From assembly GCA_025454395.1 (NCBI GenBank), contig JALOOM010000030.1, positions 1 to 64,000 of the forward strand: a stretch of 64,000 nucleotides of DNA, given 5' to 3'. Source of the stretch: Elainella sp. Prado103. Its GTDB lineage: Bacteria > Cyanobacteriota > Cyanobacteriia > Elainellales > Elainellaceae. The first letter of the stretch is position 1, and each line of letters begins with the position of its first letter. This document shows positions 42,264 to 51,220 of this stretch, piece after piece. A program made the translations under genes and the position numbers. The notes beneath the pieces are model-generated. The model was not told the DNA's origin and searched no databases. It saw nothing but the letters and a program-made list of their open reading frames with translations.

Positions 42264-43508
42264 ATGACAGACCGCGTTCTAGGGGTTGATATTTGTCGCG
42301 GCCGTGTTGTCGCGTGCCTATTAACCGAACTGCCGATCGAACCTCATGAAACCTATCAAGATTATGAGTTTTTCGAGTTTCCACTAACCAGAGATGGTGT
42401 TCAAGCGCTACTAGACCTGGAACCCACCACTGTAGTGTATGAGCCAACCGGCGTAGCCTACAGCCGCGCTTGGGTAGCTCGGATTGAGGAATCAGGCATT
42501 GAAACAATGGCCGTAGACCATGCCAAGCTGAGAGCCTATCGCAAGGGGCTAGGATTGCCTGATAAAGACGATGAAGCTGATAGCCTGGCCCTGGCCTGCT
42601 ACCGGCTTGATCCAATGAAACAAGGGAGAGCAGCCTTTTTACGGAAAAAACCACCGATCGTTTTAGAAGTGCGTCGTCTTTCCCTCAGACTGCAACATCT
42701 CGATCGCCGTAAATCTCCTATCATCAATCGATTGAAACAGGATCTAGAAACTTGCTTTCCTGAGCAAGCAACCAAGGATTGTGATAAAGCACCTTTATTT
42801 TGGGGATGGCTAGCTGGTGAGCGCAAAAGTGCCAAGTATGACCGGCTACTAGAACAAACGATCGGGCTAGGGCTCTATCCTGAGATCCGAACTGAAGCCC
42901 AGGCACTTACCCAATGCCTACGGGAAGAAACCGAGATCGAACGTCGGCTAGAGCTGCTGATCAAAACCCATGATGAGTTTAGACCTTACCTGAGAGTGCT
43001 GAGCAGATGGGGATTTGGGCTAAGGCAGCAAGCCATCCTGATGACTCAGATTTTCCCACTAGAGGACTTTCTTAAAGATGGGAAGGTGGAAGTTAGGCAA
43101 CGCCGATCTCGCAAAACCGGCAAGAAAATTACCCAGCATCGTAGTTTAAGACGGTTTCAGAAAGCGATCGGGGTTGCCCCTACCCGTGAGGATTCTGGAG
43201 ATGTTCAAAAACGACGGCGATCAGGTTCCTCCCTGTGTCGCAAAACTTTGTGGCAGTGGCAATTTACCCGAATTGAGAACCTGTCGATCAAAACCAGGAA
43301 TGCAATCGTACTAGAGTTTAGAGAAATATTTCGAGAGGCATCAGCCCGATTTTCGATCGCAGATGTCAGCCACCTGGTAGACCGAACACAGTTGCAGAAC
43401 TCTACCAAGTTGAAGGGGGTCAGACTGAAACTGGCAAGAGCATACATACGTCGGAAGGTGTCAATCCGCCTATTTTATGATTTAGTGAATGAACTGAGGT
43501 CTGATTAG
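42264..43508 (+). CDS. IS110-family DEDD recombinase (transposase)
   Basis: 414 residues, close to the usual length. The N-terminal RuvC-like domain shows Asp9 (VLGVDICRG), Glu60 (VVYEPTGVA) and Asp102/103 with Asp106 (DKDDEADSLALA), spaced as in characterised IS110 enzymes. A helical coiled-coil middle is followed by the Transposase_20-type C-terminal domain (KAIGVAPTREDSGDVQKRRR), where Ser311 of the SG motif is the likely nucleophile. Usual conserved Gly residues after the serine (GRISKxG) are replaced by KRRRSGSSLCRK, so it is a diverged member. Family enzymes recombine DNA under guidance of a bridge RNA; a candidate lies directly upstream. No terminal inverted repeats are seen, as normal for the family. 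Confidence 0.85.
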   Translation: MTDRVLGVDICRGRVVACLLTELPIEPHETYQDYEFFEFPLTRDGVQALLDLEPTTVVYEPTGVAYSRAWVARIEESGIETMAVDHAKLRAYRKGLGLPDKDDEADSLALACYRLDPMKQGRAAFLRKKPPIVLEVRRLSLRLQHLDRRKSPIINRLKQDLETCFPEQATKDCDKAPLFWGWLAGERKSAKYDRLLEQTIGLGLYPEIRTEAQALTQCLREETEIERRLELLIKTHDEFRPYLRVLSRWGFGLRQQAILMTQIFPLEDFLKDGKVEVRQRRSRKTGKKITQHRSLRRFQKAIGVAPTREDSGDVQKRRRSGSSLCRKTLWQWQFTRIENLSIKTRNAIVLEFREIFREASARFSIADVSHLVDRTQLQNSTKLKGVRLKLARAYIRRKVSIRLFYDLVNELRSD

Positions 43509-43524
43509 GCTTTCTCAGGCAGGT

Positions 43525-43560
43525 AGGCGATGGCACTAGAGGTCATCGCCTTTGGTTTTT
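43525..43560 (+). terminator. rho-independent terminator of the IS110-like gene
   Basis: AGGCGATG (43525-43532) pairs with CATCGCCT (43544-43551); the stem is followed by TTGGTTTTT. It lies 17 bases after the stop codon. Confidence 0.88.
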
Positions 43561-43562
43561 CA

Positions 43563-43573
43563 CCAAAAAGTCT
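43563..43573 (+). repeat. candidate right attachment repeat, model B
   Basis: CCAAAAAGTCT, identical to 32577-32587. Here it is flanked by TTCAC and GTGAA arms, on the left by CTTGCC and GGCAAG arms; a shared core with different arms is the pattern of attL/attR. It lies 49 bases before the DRTGG gene start, i.e. right at the edge of the accessory DNA. The match is only 11 bases. Confidence 0.35.
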
Positions 43574-43621
43574 TAGAGTGAATAAACGCACCCCATTGTG
43601 TTGAATGTTAGGAGCAGGAAT

Positions 43622-44722
43622 GTGCCAAAGACCGCCAAATTTCTCTTGATTGGGTCTTCTGAAGCCTACAGCGGCAAATCCGCAATCGTGCTAGGCATGG
43701 CGCATCAACTGCAATTGCAAGGCCTCGACATCGCCTATGGAAAACCGATCGGCACTTGTCTGCAATCGAGTCAGGCTGAGCTGACTGAGGAGGATGTCCA
43801 ATTCATGGCCCAAACCCTGAACCTCCCCAACGAGCGGTTGCTCCCGATGTTACTTCCCCTTGATGAAACCACGATTACCCGCCGAATTCGAGGTGAAGAT
43901 ACCATCAACTACCAGCAGCGGCTGCAATCCTATCAGCAGTTTGTCTCCGGCGATCTGGTTTTGCTGGAAGGGGCGGGCACGCTGGATGAAGGTCGGCTCT
44001 TTGATCTGTGCCTACCCCAAATTGCTGAGCAACTAGATGCCGCCGTAATTCTGGTGGCTCGATTCCACTCCCCCTTGATTGTGGATAGTCTGATTGCAGC
44101 TCAACAGCAATTGGGGGAACGTCTGCTGGGCGTTGTGATCAATGACGTACAGCCCACTTGGCTGGAGCAGGTGCAATCGCAGGTGAAGCCCTTTCTGGAG
44201 CAGCACCAGATTGAAGTGTTAGGCATTCTCCCCCGCAACGATCTGCTGCGTAGCGTTAGTGTCAGGGAATTGGTACGGCAGTTGGATGCAGAGGTATTAT
44301 GCCGTCGCGATCGATTAGATCTGATGGTCGAAAGCCTCAAGATCGGGGCGATGAATGTCAACTCAGCGCTGGAATATTTCCGGAAAGCCCACAATATGGC
44401 GGTGGTGACCGGCGGAGATCGGGCCGACATTCAATTGGCCGCCCTAGAAACCTCAACCCAATGTTTGATTTTAACTGGGCATATTCCCCCTTCTGCCACG
44501 ATCCTCAGCCGCGCCGAAGATCTGGAAATTCCTATCCTGTCAGTTGATTTAGATACTCTTACAACCGTTGAGATTATCGATCGGGCCTTTGGCCAGGTGC
44601 GCCTGCATGAGCCGATCAAAGTGCAATCTGTGTTCCAAATGATGAACAAGCATGTGCAGATCGATCGACTCCTGAGCAAATTAGGATTGACCCCGGCAGA
44701 GGTGTCCTCCAGTCTTGCCTGA
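43622..44722 (+). CDS. DRTGG-domain / phosphotransacetylase-like P-loop protein
   Basis: 366 residues from a GTG at 43622, preceded by AGGAG (43610-43614); the upstream GTG at 43598 is less likely. The N-terminal half is a dethiobiotin-synthetase-like P-loop fold (KFLLIGSSEAYSGKSAIVLG) with DLVLLEGAGTLDEG. The C-terminal half is a DRTGG domain (~residues 220-320: VVTGGDRADIQLAALE, CLILTGHIPPS). In cyanobacteria it is annotated as a phosphotransacetylase-family protein, but the Pta catalytic domain is absent; its role is unknown. The accessory island ends just upstream. Confidence 0.82.
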   Translation: MPKTAKFLLIGSSEAYSGKSAIVLGMAHQLQLQGLDIAYGKPIGTCLQSSQAELTEEDVQFMAQTLNLPNERLLPMLLPLDETTITRRIRGEDTINYQQRLQSYQQFVSGDLVLLEGAGTLDEGRLFDLCLPQIAEQLDAAVILVARFHSPLIVDSLIAAQQQLGERLLGVVINDVQPTWLEQVQSQVKPFLEQHQIEVLGILPRNDLLRSVSVRELVRQLDAEVLCRRDRLDLMVESLKIGAMNVNSALEYFRKAHNMAVVTGGDRADIQLAALETSTQCLILTGHIPPSATILSRAEDLEIPILSVDLDTLTTVEIIDRAFGQVRLHEPIKVQSVFQMMNKHVQIDRLLSKLGLTPAEVSSSLA

Positions 44723-44762
44723 TGGCTACCCAGGGAGCATTCAGATCGAGGAGTCGCCTTAA

Positions 44763-46598
44763 TCACTGGTGATATTTAATCACTGGTGAATCAGCCGGTT
44801 CCGCTGCTTCCGTTGGTTGCTTGCCGGTAAAATAGGTTTCCAGCACCTGACGCACCATCGGGGCAGCCACTTTCCCACCCCCACCACCGGAGTTTTCGCC
44901 AAACGCCACCACCACAATTTCCGGTTGATCGATCGGGCCATACCCACCAAACCAACTGTGGGAAAGCCGAGGTGGATCTTCTGCTGTGCCAGTTTTACCC
45001 GCCACAGGAGGCAGGTTAGGAGCCGTACCAGCCTGTCCGGTACCTGTCGTTATCACCATGCGTAAGCCTTGCTGGAGGATTTTGAGGGTGGTTTCACTGA
45101 TATTCAGTGATTTACGCCAGTTTTGCGCATCTTGGTTGTCCAGCATCAAGTGGGGTTTCACCCGATAGCCTCCATTGGCCGGAACAGCAAACATGACAGC
45201 CACTTGCAGCGGTGAAGACTGCATATAGCCTTGCCCGATCGACATATTCACCGTGTCCCCAACATACCAGGGCTCTTTCAGCTCAGCCTGCTTCCAAGCT
45301 TCATCTGGCACCAACCCTGCCGATTCCTCTTTGGCAATCTCAATGCCCGATTTTTCACCGAAGCCGTAGCGCCTTGTCCATTGGATCAGATTTTTCTCAC
45401 CCATGCCGATCGCCGTCTGGTAGAAGAAAGTATCACTGCTCCAGGCCATGGCTCCCTGAAAGTCAAGCGGGCCAAATCCAGCCCGATTCCAGTCCCAAAA
45501 TTGAATGCCGCCCACTTCCAAAAATGGAAAAGTACTGAGCACTGTACCTGGTGCATATTTCCCAGACTCGATCGCCGCAGTCGTGGTAACAATTTTAAAC
45601 GTACTGGCCGGTGGATAACCCTGTAAAGCCCGATTCACGAAGGGAAATTCCTTGCTCTGCAACTGTTGCCACTGCGCATCGGTAATGTGGGTTGAGAACA
45701 GGTTAGGGTCAAAGGCAGGGCGGCTCACCATTGCCAACACCGCTCCATTGCGTGGATCGATCGCCACAATTGCCCCTTTACGTTCCCCTAGGGCTCGTTC
45801 GGCCGCTCGTTGCACATCCAGGTCAATCGTTAATTGCACATCATTGCCCGATCGAGCCGGTTTTTCTCCCAGCACCCGCAATACGCGACCTGCTCCATCC
45901 ACCTCAACCTGCTGTCCACCCCATTCTCCGCGCAACTGCTGCTCAAAGGCCGCCTCCACCCCCATCTGGCCAATAATATCGCCCAGCCGATACCCTTCAT
46001 CTTGACGGGCTTTGAGATCTTCATCACTCATCTCGCCGGTGTAACCCAAGACATGGGCTGCTAGATCGCCATAGGGATAGTTCCGAACCGCCTCCGCCTG
46101 CACCTGCACCCCTTTCAGCTCGTGGCTAAACTCCGCCAAAGCCGTCACTTGAGCCGGACTTAATCCCCTAGCAATCCGTACCAGCACTGGCGAGCTATAC
46201 CCGGCTTGGTTCAATCGATCGCTAATATTTTTTTCCGGAATATTCAAAAGCTTGGACAACCGAGGCACGATCGCTTCCCATTCCGCTTTGGAATTAGAAA
46301 TGGGCCAGAGAAATACGGCGTAGGACAGCCGGTTACCAGCCAAAATCCGTCCTTTGCGATCGAGGATATTGCCCCGTTCAGGCTGACGCGGAATCAGCCG
46401 AATTCGATTATTGTCTGCCAACTGCCGGTTGCGTTCGCCCTGAAAAAGCTGAAGATAAGCCAGACGAGTACCAATGCCTCCCAGCATGGCGATCGAGACA
46501 ATCAGCATCAACATTAAGGATTGATAACGCCGACCCACGGTACGAGCATTAGATTGTCGTGATTGCTGAGACAACGGTGAGTTCTGGGTGAGCGTCAT
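44763..46598 (-). CDS. mrdA: penicillin-binding protein 2 (peptidoglycan D,D-transpeptidase)
   Basis: 611 residues, class B PBP. One N-terminal membrane helix (~28-46), a pedestal/dimerisation domain (~55-230), then the transpeptidase domain with Ser332-x-x-Lys335 (PASTFKIV), SSD at ~386-388 (PBP2 proteins have SxD where others have SxN) and KTGTAE near 545. It cross-links peptidoglycan during cell elongation together with RodA. All catalytic motifs are intact. It is convergent with the DRTGG gene, 40 bases apart. Confidence 0.93.
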   Translation of the reverse strand: MTLTQNSPLSQQSRQSNARTVGRRYQSLMLMLIVSIAMLGGIGTRLAYLQLFQGERNRQLADNNRIRLIPRQPERGNILDRKGRILAGNRLSYAVFLWPISNSKAEWEAIVPRLSKLLNIPEKNISDRLNQAGYSSPVLVRIARGLSPAQVTALAEFSHELKGVQVQAEAVRNYPYGDLAAHVLGYTGEMSDEDLKARQDEGYRLGDIIGQMGVEAAFEQQLRGEWGGQQVEVDGAGRVLRVLGEKPARSGNDVQLTIDLDVQRAAERALGERKGAIVAIDPRNGAVLAMVSRPAFDPNLFSTHITDAQWQQLQSKEFPFVNRALQGYPPASTFKIVTTTAAIESGKYAPGTVLSTFPFLEVGGIQFWDWNRAGFGPLDFQGAMAWSSDTFFYQTAIGMGEKNLIQWTRRYGFGEKSGIEIAKEESAGLVPDEAWKQAELKEPWYVGDTVNMSIGQGYMQSSPLQVAVMFAVPANGGYRVKPHLMLDNQDAQNWRKSLNISETTLKILQQGLRMVITTGTGQAGTAPNLPPVAGKTGTAEDPPRLSHSWFGGYGPIDQPEIVVVAFGENSGGGGGKVAAPMVRQVLETYFTGKQPTEAAEPADSPVIKYHQ

Positions 46599-46978
46599 AG
46601 ATCGGCGCAGAATAGCTAAACTAAATGACTGAACTAAATGATTGAAGACAATCCAGGGAGCAAGTTTGACGATTCAGCTTTCTACTATAGGGTGGTTTGC
46701 ATCGAATTGCCCGTGATCAACTTTGCCATCTCCATTTGCCATCTCCATTTGCCATCTCCGCTGCAGAAAATGACTGGACATTTACGGGGTCTCAACGGGG
46801 TCTCAACGGGGTTCCAACTGAAATAATGACAACCCCCAGGATGAGAAATGCCATAGAAAACACCCTAGAAATTGTCAGCCGAATTCGATCGGGGTATGCT
46901 AAGGGACAAAACAGGCTACCCAACGCGCTGCCTTGATGTCGCTATTCTACCAACCGAGTCTCAGGGAATTTGCTGATT
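46599..46978. other. divergent intergenic region between mrdA and potA
   Basis: A 380-base gap. It holds tandem repeats (TTTGCCATCTCCA-type, three copies near 46727-46760; GGGGTCTCAAC, two to three copies near 46786-46813) and the putative potA promoter at 46872-46900. No RNA gene is recognised. Confidence 0.5.
46872..46900 (+). promoter_or_regulatory. putative sigma-70 promoter of potADBC
   Basis: TTGTCA (46872-46877) and TATGCT (46895-46900) are separated by exactly 17 bases, followed by the potA start 79 bases on. The boxes match four to five of six consensus positions each. Sequence-only assignment. Confidence 0.5.
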
Positions 46979-48121
46979 ATGTCTCAGACCGTTACTCAGC
47001 CGCGAAATGTTTCTGACACCGATACCAAGCTCGATGTTGAACTTCGGAAAGTCTTTAAGGTATTCAACGGGGAAACAGCCGTTCGCGGGATCGATCTAGA
47101 GATTCGTCAAGGCGAATTCTTTAGCATTCTGGGCCCCTCTGGCTGTGGCAAAACCACCACATTGCGCATGATCGCAGGCTTCGAAGAACCCACGGGTGGG
47201 GAAGTGCTGCTGCGAGGCAAGTCTATGTTGAACGTACCTCCCTATCGTCGTCCCGTTAATACTGTGTTTCAAAGCTATGCCCTGTTTGGTCATATGACCG
47301 TTTGGGACAACATTGCGTTTGGGCTGCGGTTGCAAAACTGCCATAAATCTGAACTTCAGCAGCGGGTTCGCGAAGCACTGCAACTCGTCAAAATGGAGGG
47401 ATTTGCGCGTCGTTATCCAGCCCAACTTTCGGGGGGGCAACAACAGCGAGTGGCGCTCGCTAGAGCATTGGTGAACCGTCCGACCGTGGTGCTTCTAGAT
47501 GAACCTTTAGGCGCGCTCGATCTGAAGCTCCGCAAAGAAATGCAGATGGAACTGTCTACCCTACATCGAGAACTGGGAGTAACCTTTGTGATGGTTACCC
47601 ATGACCAAGAGGAGGCCTTGAGTTTATCCGATCGCATCGCAGTCATGAATGGAGGGCGGATCGAGCAGATCGGTTCTCCCAGCGAAATCTATGAACATCC
47701 TCAGACCGCTTTTGTCGCTGATTTTATTGGCGACACCAATCTATTTCAAGGCCGGGTCGAATCATCGCAGCAGCCCCATCTTCAGATCACCACCCATCAT
47801 GGACTCAAGCTGTGGGTAAAGCCAAGCAGTTCTTGGATCGAGTCTCCCTCTACGGAGGTGGTGGTGAGCGTGCGGCCAGAAAAAATTCAAGTTGGCAGTC
47901 CAGCAGGAGATACTCCCCTCAACTGTTGTGATGGCATCCTCAAAAATGTCATGTATTTGGGCACCCATGTGCATTACGTTGTGGAGTTAAGCAGTGGCGA
48001 GACGGTAACCGTGATGCAGCCCAATCGATCAAGGGAGCTACCCAATCTCGACTCGTCAGTGCAGGTCTATTGGCAGGCGATCGATGGTTTAGCCCTTCCC
48101 GCTCGTAGCCCCGAAAAGTAG
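46979..48121 (+). CDS. potA: spermidine/putrescine ABC transporter ATPase PotA
   Basis: 380 residues from the ATG at 46979 (AGGGAA at 46963-46968). NBD with Walker A GPSGCGKTTT, signature LSGGQQQRVALARAL, Walker B VVLLDEPLGALD and H-loop THD; a C-terminal TOBE-type regulatory domain starts near residue 250 (NLFQGRVES, VVVSVRPEKI). First gene of potADBC, followed by potD (62 bases), potB and potC, all on the plus strand, so the importer is complete. Polyamine specificity is inferred from gene order and the PotD sequence. Confidence 0.92.
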   Translation: MSQTVTQPRNVSDTDTKLDVELRKVFKVFNGETAVRGIDLEIRQGEFFSILGPSGCGKTTTLRMIAGFEEPTGGEVLLRGKSMLNVPPYRRPVNTVFQSYALFGHMTVWDNIAFGLRLQNCHKSELQQRVREALQLVKMEGFARRYPAQLSGGQQQRVALARALVNRPTVVLLDEPLGALDLKLRKEMQMELSTLHRELGVTFVMVTHDQEEALSLSDRIAVMNGGRIEQIGSPSEIYEHPQTAFVADFIGDTNLFQGRVESSQQPHLQITTHHGLKLWVKPSSSWIESPSTEVVVSVRPEKIQVGSPAGDTPLNCCDGILKNVMYLGTHVHYVVELSSGETVTVMQPNRSRELPNLDSSVQVYWQAIDGLALPARSPEK

Positions 48122-48183
48122 TTGTCTGTCGCACCTTTCGCTATTCTGAAGGGTGTAGGTTATCCAGTAGGAGCTAGGAGCCA

Positions 48184-49344
48184 ATGCCTCCGACTAATCT
48201 GCGCAATTCCCGACTGCTGCATCGTGCGTCTTTAGGTTCTGCTACGAGCAGACGGCATTTTTTGCAATTTTCTGCGGCTGCCTTATCTGGGGTAGCCCTG
48301 TCAAACTGCGCCCGCAATCTTTCAAATGCTGGATCAAGCCCCGCGAGTTCACCCACCAATTCAACCGCGAACAAAACCCTACATATTTATACTTGGGCCA
48401 ACTATACCGACGATGAGTTGCTGCGAGGATTTCAAGATCGCACCGGCATTCAAGTCGTCGTCGATACTTTTGACTCCAACGAAACCATGCTCACCAAAAT
48501 GCAGGGGGGTGGAGGTAAAGCCTACAGCATCATCTATCCCTCTGACTACATGGTGGAAAAGATGATCGCTGATGAGATGGTAGCCCCACTTGATCAATCC
48601 CGCCTGCAAGGAACCGATCGATGGCTACCGCAGTGGCAAGATCCGGTTTATGACCCAGGCAATGCCCATAGTATGCCCGTAGTTTGGGGTACCACAGGCT
48701 TAATTTTTGATCCAGGGCGAGTCAGCGATCCCATTAAAGGTTGGGATTATATCTGGCAAAATGTCGATCAACTGTCTCGACGAATCACCTTGATTAATGA
48801 CGTGCGAGAGGTGATGGGAGCCACCCTCAAATATTTGGGATATTCCCTCAACTCCACCAAACCCGCCGAGATTGAGGCCGCCTACAACGAATTGCTGAAA
48901 CTGAAGCCTGCGATCGCTTCTTTTATCACCAATGGTTGGGAGGATCAGTTAGCGAGTGGAGATCTCACCGTGTCAATGGCCTATTCCCAAGATGCCATTT
49001 ATTTGATCGAGGAGAGCCCCAACCTGCAATATATTGTACCGGAAACCGGCTCATCCCTGTGGACGGATACCATGGTGATCCCCAAAACCGCCCCCAATGT
49101 CGATGCAGCCTATGAATGGCTCAACTACATGCTCGATCCAGAAAATTCTGCCAAGATGGTGGAACGCTTAAAGATTGCCACCCCCAATGAAGCTGCGTTT
49201 GAAAAACTGCCAACCAATTTACAGCAAGATCAAAATCTCTTCCCTTCCAAGGCCATCTTGGCCAAATCGGAAGGCATTGCCCCAGTTCCCCAGGCGATCA
49301 CCGATCTCTACGAGCGTTACTGGACTCAATTAACCAGTTCTTAA
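48184..49344 (+). CDS. potD: polyamine-binding periplasmic lipoprotein PotD
   Basis: 386 residues. The N-terminus combines a twin-arginine-like motif (TSRRHFLQF) with a lipobox-like end (VALSNC), so it may be exported folded and lipid-anchored. The mature part is a type-D solute-binding protein: LHIYTWANYTDDELLRGF at the start, YDLI-type hinge YSIIYPSDYMVEKM, PVVWGTTGL and MVIPKTAPNVDAAYEWLNYM. These are typical PotD/PotF features. It lies between potA and potB. Confidence 0.92.
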   Translation: MPPTNLRNSRLLHRASLGSATSRRHFLQFSAAALSGVALSNCARNLSNAGSSPASSPTNSTANKTLHIYTWANYTDDELLRGFQDRTGIQVVVDTFDSNETMLTKMQGGGGKAYSIIYPSDYMVEKMIADEMVAPLDQSRLQGTDRWLPQWQDPVYDPGNAHSMPVVWGTTGLIFDPGRVSDPIKGWDYIWQNVDQLSRRITLINDVREVMGATLKYLGYSLNSTKPAEIEAAYNELLKLKPAIASFITNGWEDQLASGDLTVSMAYSQDAIYLIEESPNLQYIVPETGSSLWTDTMVIPKTAPNVDAAYEWLNYMLDPENSAKMVERLKIATPNEAAFEKLPTNLQQDQNLFPSKAILAKSEGIAPVPQAITDLYERYWTQLTSS

Positions 49345-49429
49345 TCTTGCTATTCAATTCTAATAGGATGCGGATGTGTTCAGATGCAGCCGTTTCCCAT
49401 GCTAGGGTTTTCATCTCGTTTTTCATGCC

Positions 49430-50332
49430 ATGGCAATCAGTTCTTCTACCGTTGAGCCACCCGCTCCCGCTCACCCTGGCTGGCAACGCCATTTAACCAA
49501 GCTGCTCCAACCCTTCCTATTGCTGGCACCTTCCGGCCTATGGTTGGTGATGCTTTTGGTCGTTCCCACCGTGCTGATCCTGGAACTCAGCTTGATCCCA
49601 GGCTTTCGGTTGGGTCAGCCTGCGGGCGGCTACGGGCTCGGCAACTATTTGCAGATTTTCCAGATTGTCTATTTGCAAGTGGTGTTGCGATCACTCTATT
49701 TTGCCACCGGAGCCACGATCGCTTGTCTATTACTGGGGTTTCCAGTTGCTTATTGGATCGCTATCAAAGCCCCTAAACGGTGGCGGAACCTGCTGCTCGT
49801 TGGGTTCATCTTGCCACTTTGGACTTCTTCTCTATTACGGGCCTATGCCTGGATCACGATCCTGCGCCCCAGCGGGTTGCTCAATTCTCTTTTAGGGGCG
49901 ATCGGGCTACCGGGACAAGATTGGTTATACCGCAGCCCCGCCGTATTGATTGGCATGGCCTATAGCTTTCTACCCTACATGGTGCTGATTCTCTACGCCT
50001 CGTTGGAGAAGCTCGATCGGCGCTTATTAGAAGCCGCCGCCGATTTGGGAGCCACTCCTCAACAGGCATTTTGGAAAATTACAGTGCCACAGACTTTACC
50101 CGGAATTGCAGCAGGCGGGCTACTGGTTTTTATTGCTAGCCTGGGTGACTTTGTCGTACCCGATCTGCTCGGCCCACCCAGCATGACCCTATCTCGACTG
50201 ATTTACGATCAATTTCTCCGCTTTCGCAACTGGGGGTTTGGTTCCAGCCTCAGTCTAATTTTAATTTTTGCGGTCAGTGTTGCGATTGCCCTCCTGATTA
50301 AATATGGTGATCGCAATGCAGCCCAGTCCTAG
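49430..50332 (+). CDS. potB: polyamine ABC transporter permease PotB
   Basis: 300 residues with six membrane helices and the cytoplasmic EAA loop (LLEAAADLGATPQQAFWKIT, followed by LP) that docks to PotA. The signature LRAYAWITILRPSGLLN is typical of PotB. It starts 85 bases after potD and 54 bases before potC. Confidence 0.92.
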   Translation: MAISSSTVEPPAPAHPGWQRHLTKLLQPFLLLAPSGLWLVMLLVVPTVLILELSLIPGFRLGQPAGGYGLGNYLQIFQIVYLQVVLRSLYFATGATIACLLLGFPVAYWIAIKAPKRWRNLLLVGFILPLWTSSLLRAYAWITILRPSGLLNSLLGAIGLPGQDWLYRSPAVLIGMAYSFLPYMVLILYASLEKLDRRLLEAAADLGATPQQAFWKITVPQTLPGIAAGGLLVFIASLGDFVVPDLLGPPSMTLSRLIYDQFLRFRNWGFGSSLSLILIFAVSVAIALLIKYGDRNAAQS

Positions 50333-50386
50333 TTCCGCCCTCCGGATGTCTCAACTATTTGATATCCCAACACCTAAGGAGCACTT

Positions 50387-51199
50387 GTGAACATTGCCCC
50401 CTCTGCTGCAAAACCCAGCTTTTCCTGGCAGTTTGTGGTCACACTGCTAATGTATGGGTTTATGTATATTCCCATTTTGATCCTGGCGTTTTACAGCTTT
50501 AATGCGGAGCGATTTAGCGCCAATTGGGGTGGGTTTAGTCTGCGCTGGTATGTGAGTTTATTGAACGATAGTCGTATTCAATCTGCTCTGTTAGATAGTT
50601 TACGAGTTGCCTTCACTGCGGTGGCAGTTTCTGCCGTGCTAGGAACCATGATGGCAGTAGGATTAGCCAAATATCGCTTTCCAGGCAAAGGCTTATATCG
50701 AGGCATTTCCTATCTACCGTTAATTATTCCAGATATTGCGATCGCCGTTGCCACACTGGTATTTTTAGTTTCCATTGGGCTGTCCCTCAACATTTGGACG
50801 ATCATTGCTGCTCATATTGTTTTTTGTTTAGCCTACATTGCAGTCGTTGTTTCGACTCGTTTAACGGGACTGAATCCCCATTTAGAAGAAGCTGCTTTAG
50901 ACTTAGGCGCGACTCCGTTACAGGCTTTCATGAAAGTCCTCCTGCCCGAATTAATGCCCGCCATCTTCTCTGGCTGTTTGCTGGCGTTTGTCCTGAGCAT
51001 GGATGATTTGTTAATTGCTAGCTTTACCGCAGGTGACGGAGCCAACACTTTGCCGATGGAGATTTTCAGCCGTGTGAAAACGGGAGTTAAGCCAGATATT
51101 AATGCCTTGAGCGTCATTTTGATTTTGGTTTCAGGCTTTTTGGCGTTTCTGTCTGAATACATTCGGTTTCGTAGCGAGCGTCGCAGGTTCAGACAATAG
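50387..51199 (+). CDS. potC: polyamine ABC transporter permease PotC
   Basis: 270 residues from a GTG at 50387, seven bases after AAGGAGC. Six membrane helices; EAA loop EEAALDLGATPLQAFMKVLL; the family start YIPILILAFYSFN is visible, as is MDDLLIASFTAG. Last gene of potADBC; convergent with the NAGPA gene, with no clear terminator in the 21-base gap. Confidence 0.92.
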   Translation: MNIAPSAAKPSFSWQFVVTLLMYGFMYIPILILAFYSFNAERFSANWGGFSLRWYVSLLNDSRIQSALLDSLRVAFTAVAVSAVLGTMMAVGLAKYRFPGKGLYRGISYLPLIIPDIAIAVATLVFLVSIGLSLNIWTIIAAHIVFCLAYIAVVVSTRLTGLNPHLEEAALDLGATPLQAFMKVLLPELMPAIFSGCLLAFVLSMDDLLIASFTAGDGANTLPMEIFSRVKTGVKPDINALSVILILVSGFLAFLSEYIRFRSERRRFRQ

Positions 51200-51220
51200 A
51201 GAAGACTGCTTAAATTCACT

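Larger units (their letters stand above)
32514..43573. mobile_element. putative integrated element with virion-like operon, tyrosine recombinase and IS110-like unit
   Basis: Between the housekeeping genes ebsA and the DRTGG-domain gene lie about 11 kb of genes with no metabolic role. They comprise eleven overlapping minus-strand genes with phage-structural character, a catalytic-domain-only tyrosine recombinase, a ribbon-helix-helix regulator with iterated operators, small divergent genes and an IS110-family recombinase. Boundaries are not settled. Model A uses the direct repeat GTTAGGGAGCAAA at 32514-32526 and 41027-41039 (8.5 kb, ending just past the recombinase). Model B uses CCAAAAAGTCT at 32577-32587 and 43563-43573 (11 kb, ending just before the DRTGG gene). 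No terminase, portal, recognisable major capsid, replicase or lysis gene is seen, so it may be a degraded prophage, a satellite or a new kind of element. Confidence 0.65.

Noticed and set aside
42264-43508. Piv-type invertase acting on the fibre gene
   Set aside because: The fibre-like gene is ~9 kb away and I saw no inverted repeats around it; an insertion-sequence or element-encoded recombinase is the simpler reading.
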